A stretch of 64,000 nucleotides of DNA from Azospirillum endophyticum (GTDB lineage: Bacteria; Pseudomonadota; Alphaproteobacteria; Azospirillales; Azospirillaceae), in assembly GCF_016595245.1 (NCBI RefSeq), contig NZ_JAENHM010000044.1:248001-312000 (forward strand). The letters run 5' to 3'. This document shows positions 59,782-64,000 of this stretch, in pieces. The stretch's first letter is position 1. Each line of letters opens with the position of its first letter. The notes under the pieces were generated by a model. The model was not told the origin of the DNA and searched no databases. It saw only the letters and a program-made list of their open reading frames with translations. A program made the translations under genes and the position numbers.

Positions 59782-60033
59782 GGGAAGAGCCTTGCTGCCG
59801 GTGGACGGTGGAAGGCTTGGCCGGGCGATGCCGGGCCGGACGACAGCGGTATGAATCCTGCCGGACCGCTTGGCCAGCCTTCGATATCGTCAAACAGCGT
59901 CCCGGCGCCATCGGCACCGGAAGACGGCAGCGGCAAGCCCGATCCTTGCGCGCGGCCGGTGGATCATCCGGCACTTGCCATGCGTTGTTGGCGAAACGGT
60001 GCGCAGTCGGCACCCCCAGCGGGAGGAACGGGC

Positions 60034-60669
60034 ATGTCACGGAAGACGATCAAGGTCCTGGTTGCGGCAGTCGGATTGGCGGCAACGCCGGCGATTCCGG
60101 CGCTGGCCGCATCCGGCGACATCCAGGCGGTGGTCGGGGAGAAGGTCAACCTGCGCGCCGGCCCCTCGGACGACGCGGCGGTTCGCTCCACCATCGCCCG
60201 CGGCGAGGAGGTGGTCGAGTTGAGACGGGAAGGGAGTTGGCTGGGCGTCCGGGTGCTGCGCACCGGGGAGGAGGGCTGGCTCTTCTCCGATCTCGTCAAG
60301 CGGCAGACCGCCAGCACGCTGGGCGGCGGCGATACCGCCCCGGCGCAGGCCGGCTTCAGCCGGCTTTCCCCCGGCTTCGACGGGCTGGTCGCCAGCATCA
60401 GCGACACGCTCGGCTACCGCTTCGCCGACAAGGTGGAGCAGGGCGCCAACGGCAGTTTGCGCGTCGTACCGACCCAGGAATGGCTGTACAACACCGGCCG
60501 CGACGCCAAGATGTTCGCGGCGCTGTCGCTGTACCAGATGTGGAAGAACTACAACAACGGCAAGCCGGTGACGGTCACGCTGGGCGCCCAGGGACCGGCC
60601 GCCATCACCATCGCCGACGCCGCGAAGGGACCCGAAATCACCGGCCCAACCTTGGGGTCCGCACGCTGA
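60034..60669 (+). CDS. Secreted SH3b-domain protein
   Basis: A 211-residue protein with a Sec signal (MSRKTIKVLVAAVGLAATPAIPALA, cut near 25) and a bacterial SH3 (SH3b) domain at about 27-85: VVGEKVNLRAGPSDDAAVRSTIARGEEVVEL, then GWLFSDLVKR. The C-terminal part (about 100-195) is unrecognised; FDGLVASISDTLGYRFADKVEQGANGSLRVVPTQEWL suggests a small ordered domain. SH3b domains often bind cell-wall peptides. GGGAGGAA lies before ATG 60034. The gene stands alone between minus-strand genes. Confidence 0.78.
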   Translation: MSRKTIKVLVAAVGLAATPAIPALAASGDIQAVVGEKVNLRAGPSDDAAVRSTIARGEEVVELRREGSWLGVRVLRTGEEGWLFSDLVKRQTASTLGGGDTAPAQAGFSRLSPGFDGLVASISDTLGYRFADKVEQGANGSLRVVPTQEWLYNTGRDAKMFAALSLYQMWKNYNNGKPVTVTLGAQGPAAITIADAAKGPEITGPTLGSAR

Positions 60670-60739
60670 CGGCAGCCCGGGAGCGGCCGTCGCGCCAATC
60701 GGCGCGGACGCCTGCGGTCACCGTCGATGACCGCAGGCA

Positions 60740-61624
60740 TTACAGGAACCGCCAAGCGAAGCCGCTCCCGTCGCGGGTCACGCGCCCGGCCGAGCTTTCG
60801 GCAAAATGGGCGGTGAACAGCGTCGTGCCGGTGTCGGCCACGGCGTCCAGCACCTTCACCCGCGACCGCCGCGCCTCGTCCGGCCTTTCGCAGAACATCG
60901 AATTCCAGTCGGGATGGTAGACCTGGATGGGATGGTGCATCAGGTCGCCGGTGAAGAGCGCCTTCCCGGCATCGCCGCAATCGAGCGCGATGCACATATG
61001 TCCGGCGCTGTGCCCCGGGGTGGGGTGGAAGCGGAAGCCACCCGCGACCTCGCCGCCGTCCGCTCCCACGAACTCGGCGAGGCCGGCGTCCAGCACCGGC
61101 TCGACGCTGTCGCGGAACAGGGCGGCGCGGTCACTGTCCGGTGCCGCCGCCGTCATGGCTTCCAGTTCCACCCGCGGCATCACGTAGCGGGCCCTGGGAA
61201 AGGTCGGAATCCAACGCCCCTCGGCCAGCCGGGTGTTCCAGCCGACATGGTCGGTGTGCAGGTGGGTCAGCAGAACCGTGTCGATGCTCTCCGGCTCCGC
61301 CCCGGCCGCCAGCAGGCGTTCCAGAAAGGGATCGCGCCGCCGGTGGAACAGCGGCTTACCCGGCCGCTCCTTGTCCGCGCCGGCCCCGGTGTCCACCAGG
61401 ATGCGCCGGCCGCCGGTCTCGACCAGCCAGGCATGGACGCTGATTACCACACGATCCTGCGCCGCATTCAGGCTGCCGGGCACCAGCCCGGCGGCGTGCC
61501 GGCGGTCCGTCCCGAGGTCCCAGTCGGGCAACAGGCGCTCCGGAGCGAAGGCATCGCTGGCGAATTCCTCGATGCGGGTGATGCGGACGTCACCCAGATG
61601 GCGGGGTTGCGAATGGCTGAGCAT
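60740..61624 (-). CDS. Metallo-beta-lactamase-fold hydrolase (quorum-quenching lactonase-like)
   Basis: A 294-residue cytoplasmic MBL-fold enzyme. The zinc motif is LLTHLHTDHVGWNTRL (about 121-136), with a further His in PTPGHSAGHMCIAL and Asp in LFTGDLMHHPIQVYHPDW. The HPIQVY motif is common in a group near the N-acyl-homoserine-lactone lactonases, but the substrate is not proved. Start 61624 is used; a longer frame is not conserved. It is divergent from a LysR gene 181 bases away, a probable regulator. Confidence 0.82.
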   Translation of the reverse strand: MLSHSQPRHLGDVRITRIEEFASDAFAPERLLPDWDLGTDRRHAAGLVPGSLNAAQDRVVISVHAWLVETGGRRILVDTGAGADKERPGKPLFHRRRDPFLERLLAAGAEPESIDTVLLTHLHTDHVGWNTRLAEGRWIPTFPRARYVMPRVELEAMTAAAPDSDRAALFRDSVEPVLDAGLAEFVGADGGEVAGGFRFHPTPGHSAGHMCIALDCGDAGKALFTGDLMHHPIQVYHPDWNSMFCERPDEARRSRVKVLDAVADTGTTLFTAHFAESSAGRVTRDGSGFAWRFL

Positions 61625-61805
61625 GATGGTCCCACGACTCCTGCTTGCACGGACAGGGTGCTTCGACGGGCATCCCCTGTCCAATGCCGATGCGGGGAAC
61701 GCATGATGCCCGGCAGGCATCGCAGCCGCCGCTTCCCAAACCGGGCGATGCATGTCATGGCTGGAAGCGGGCCGGCCGCGAGCGCCTTTCGAAGGTCACC
61801 GATCC

Positions 61806-62690
61806 ATGGAACTGCGCCATCTCCGCTACTTCATCGCCGTCGCCGAGCATGAGAGCGTTCGGCTGGCGGCCAAGCGGGTCAACATCACCCAGCCGGCCAT
61901 ATCCCGCCAGATCCAGTATCTGGAGGAGGAGCTGGGGGTTTCGCTGTTCGACCGCGGCCCGCGCGGCCTGCGGCTGACCGCCGCCGGAACCCTGTATCTG
62001 GCGGAGGCGCGCAAGGTGCTGGCCCTGCTGGACGCGGCCGGCCGCTCGGCCCGTCTGGTCGCCGCCGGACAGGAGGGGCAACTCCGCATCGGCTTCGTCG
62101 AGAATGCCGGCTGGGACGGGCTGGTGCCGGAGTTGTTCAGCCGCTTCCAGCGCGAGGCGCCCGGTGTCCGGGTCGAGCTGGCGCCGCTCAACACCCCGGC
62201 ACAGTTGGAGGAGCTGGCCGACGGGCGGCTCGACGGCGGCTTCGTCTACCTGTTCGGACCGGCGCCGGCGGGCCTGCACGTCCGTCCTTTGCTGGAGCAC
62301 GACGTGGTGCTGGCGGTCCCCTGCGCCTGGAACCTGCCGGCCGACGCCCCCGTCCATGCCCGCGATCTCGCCGGCCGGCCTTTCGTCACCTTCCCGCGCC
62401 ACACCTACCCGGCCTATTACGACCGCCTCATCGGCGCCTGCCAGCAAGCCGGGTTGACGCTGAACGTGGTGCAGGAGGTTTCCACCGAGGCGGCGATCCT
62501 GTCGCTGGTCTCCGCGGGCATCGGCGCCGCCATCGTGAACTCCGCCAACCGCGGGCGGCCGCCGGCCCTGGCCCGGTTCATCGAACTCGCCGACCTGTCG
62601 ATCCCCCTGCCGCTGGCCTTCGCCTGCCTCGACGCCACGCACAATCCGGCGCTCGACCGCTTCCTGCGCGTGATCGATTCCGCAAGCTGA
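61806..62690 (+). CDS. LysR-family transcriptional regulator
   Basis: A 294-residue LysR regulator. The helix-turn-helix MELRHLRYFIAVAEHESVRLAAKRVNITQPAISRQIQYLEEELG is at 1-44; the effector domain follows (LRIGFVENAGWDGLVPELFSRF). ATG 61806 gives the canonical start. It is divergent from the MBL hydrolase and precedes the DoeB-like deacylase by 209 bases in the same direction, so either may be its target. Confidence 0.88.
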   Translation: MELRHLRYFIAVAEHESVRLAAKRVNITQPAISRQIQYLEEELGVSLFDRGPRGLRLTAAGTLYLAEARKVLALLDAAGRSARLVAAGQEGQLRIGFVENAGWDGLVPELFSRFQREAPGVRVELAPLNTPAQLEELADGRLDGGFVYLFGPAPAGLHVRPLLEHDVVLAVPCAWNLPADAPVHARDLAGRPFVTFPRHTYPAYYDRLIGACQQAGLTLNVVQEVSTEAAILSLVSAGIGAAIVNSANRGRPPALARFIELADLSIPLPLAFACLDATHNPALDRFLRVIDSAS

Positions 62691-62899
62691 CGCAGCGCCA
62701 TGCGGTTGCCATCCATCGGGGGGAACGGCGAAGCTCCGCGCTGGGTGATGCCTTTCAGGCATCGATAGGGCGATAAAACGGTATTCGCCAGCATTCCGGC
62801 AATCCGCCACACTTTCAATCAGGCGCCGCTCCCGACGACCATCTCCACCGATCGTCGCGGGGCCGCAAATTTCCGAATTCCCCGACAGGCGAGATCCGC

Positions 62900-63925
62900 A
62901 TGACCACCGCGACCTCCCATATCACGACGTCCCGCATTACGACCGACGTCGATTTCGAACGCGACGGCTTTCAAACCGGTACGCTGCGCGTTCCCCATTC
63001 CCACGACCGCTCCGCCTACGGGCACATCGCCATTCCGCTGGCGGTGCTGAAGGCCGGAAGCGGTCCGACCCTGCTGCTGACCGGCGGCAACCACGGCGAC
63101 GAGTATGAGGGGCCGGTCGCCCTGATGAAGCTGATCAACCGCATGCCGGCGCTGCGGATCGCCGGGAGGCTGATCGTCGTTCCGGGGCTGAATTTCCCGG
63201 CCTACATGAACGGCAGCCGCACGTCGCCCATCGACAAGGGCAACCTGAACCGGATGTTTCCGGGGGCCCGCGACGGCACGCCGACCCAGATGATCGCCCA
63301 TTACGTCGAGACGGTGCTGCTGCCGCTGGCCGACGTGGCGCTCGACCTTCATGCGGGCGGGGCGTCGATGAACCATCTGCCGACGCTGCTCGCCTCGCCG
63401 CCGCCGGACCGCGACCGGCACGCCCTCTACTGGCGGCTGGTCGACGGCTTCGGCGCCCCGCATGTGATGGTCGCCGACCTGCTCGGCGAGGACCGGACCT
63501 TCGCCGCCGCCGCCGAACGCCGGGGCAAGCTGTTCCTGTGCGGCGAGTTCGGCGGCTTCGGCACCTGCAACCCCGACGGGCTCGCCATCGTCGAGGATGG
63601 GGTGGAGCGTCTGATCGCGACGCTCGGCCTGCTGCCCGGCCACCCGGTGCCCGATCCGCGCCCCGGCCGGCTGATGCGGGTGGAGGGCGCGCGGCATTAC
63701 CTCTTCGCGCCCGCGCCCGGCCTGTTCGAACCGGCCTTCCGCCTAGGGGACGAGGTGGCCGACGGCCAGATCGCCGGCCGTCTGTACGACCCGCATGCGC
63801 CGTGGCGCGAACCGGTGGACCTGCGGTTCCGCGGCTCGGGCGTGGTCGTCTGCGTCCGCAGCTTCGCCCATGTCCAGCCCGGCGACTGTCTCGTCCATCT
63901 GGCGTCCGACACCGTCCGGACCTGA
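62900..63925 (+). CDS. Succinylglutamate desuccinylase/aspartoacylase-type deacylase (DoeB-like)
   Basis: A 341-residue zinc amidohydrolase of the AstE/AspA superfamily. The zinc motif GGNHGDEYEGP (about 62-72) has the His and Glu ligands; the third ligand is in LDLHAGGASM, and SPIDKGNLNRMFPG is a strong family match. It resembles DoeB, which removes acetyl from N-acetyl-diaminobutyrate in ectoine breakdown, but no other doe gene is present and other N-acyl amino acids are possible. The next gene starts about 53 bases later, so this may be the first gene of an operon. Confidence 0.85.
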   Translation: MTTATSHITTSRITTDVDFERDGFQTGTLRVPHSHDRSAYGHIAIPLAVLKAGSGPTLLLTGGNHGDEYEGPVALMKLINRMPALRIAGRLIVVPGLNFPAYMNGSRTSPIDKGNLNRMFPGARDGTPTQMIAHYVETVLLPLADVALDLHAGGASMNHLPTLLASPPPDRDRHALYWRLVDGFGAPHVMVADLLGEDRTFAAAAERRGKLFLCGEFGGFGTCNPDGLAIVEDGVERLIATLGLLPGHPVPDPRPGRLMRVEGARHYLFAPAPGLFEPAFRLGDEVADGQIAGRLYDPHAPWREPVDLRFRGSGVVVCVRSFAHVQPGDCLVHLASDTVRT

Positions 63926-63978
63926 TCCCGCTCCTCCCCGACCGTCGTTCCGTCCGCCCTTCCGACCGGAGGCCCGCC

Positions 63979-64000
63979 ATGCCGACCGCCCACCGCCCTT
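63979..64000 (+). CDS. Start of an unidentified gene, cut by the window edge
   Basis: ATG 63979 follows GGAGG (63968-63972) with six bases between and the frame stays open to the edge (seven codons). It would be in an operon with the deacylase gene. Too short to identify. Confidence 0.4.

Overview
The window looks like a chromosomal segment of a high-GC alphaproteobacterium, most likely Azospirillum or a close relative in the Rhodospirillales. This is inferred from the strong GC bias, a SAM-II type riboswitch (mainly alphaproteobacterial), a KaiC-like gene among histidine kinases, many ABC and two-component systems, and C4-dicarboxylate and amino-sugar genes typical of plant-associated bacteria. 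I saw no rRNA, tRNA, CRISPR array, phage or complete insertion sequence.

Layout. 0-2.2 kb: end of murQ and an N-acetylglucosamine PTS permease. 2.2-8.4 kb: a GntR regulator divergent from a polyamine-type ABC transporter operon ending in an Asp/Glu/hydantoin racemase, with a sigma-54 promoter and repeated TTGTnCACAA sites between them. 8.4-9.9 kb: a YdhS-like FAD/NAD(P) protein. 10.2-16.8 kb: a sulfonate-type ABC operon plus an AtsK/TauD-like dioxygenase, preceded by a promoter, a SAM-II riboswitch candidate and a 27-codon leader peptide ending in a Cys-Cys-Arg-Cys-Cys cluster, then an amidase. 17-19 kb: a Thr/Ala-rich unknown protein and a zeta-type toxin module. 19-25.9 kb: aspA, dctA, dctB and dctD, with a -24/-12 promoter and paired DctD-like sites before aspA, then a MOSC protein.

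26-35.5 kb: an HBM-type chemoreceptor, a hydroxypyruvate isomerase-like protein, a quinone oxidoreductase with a divergent LysR regulator, an MFS exporter/TetR pair with a perfect operator palindrome, and a second TetR gene coupled to an SDR gene and a decayed third gene. 35.5-43.4 kb: a cytochrome c / 2Fe-2S / molybdopterin hydroxylase operon with an FAD monooxygenase that looks suited to N-heteroaromatic hydroxylation, a secreted metallo-beta-lactamase-fold enzyme and a mercuric-reductase-like flavoprotein. 43.6-52.7 kb: a signalling island of three histidine kinases, two response regulators and a KaiC homologue without kaiA or kaiB.

52.7-53.0 kb holds a nested 359-bp inverted-repeat element. 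53-64 kb holds an M48 lipoprotein protease, an SDR/XRE divergent pair, an acyl-CoA synthetase, a PAS protein and a PDR/VanB-type reductase behind a SoxR-like promoter, a haloacid dehalogenase, an SH3-like secreted protein, a metallo-hydrolase, a LysR regulator, a DoeB-like deacylase and the first bases of another gene.

The strongest themes are regulatory. Sulfur supply appears to be read twice (SAM and cysteine) ahead of the sulfonate operon. Dicarboxylate use appears to be wired through DctBD to aspA-dctA. The 43.6-52.7 kb island suggests a KaiC-centred signalling module. All functions are assigned from sequence reading alone.
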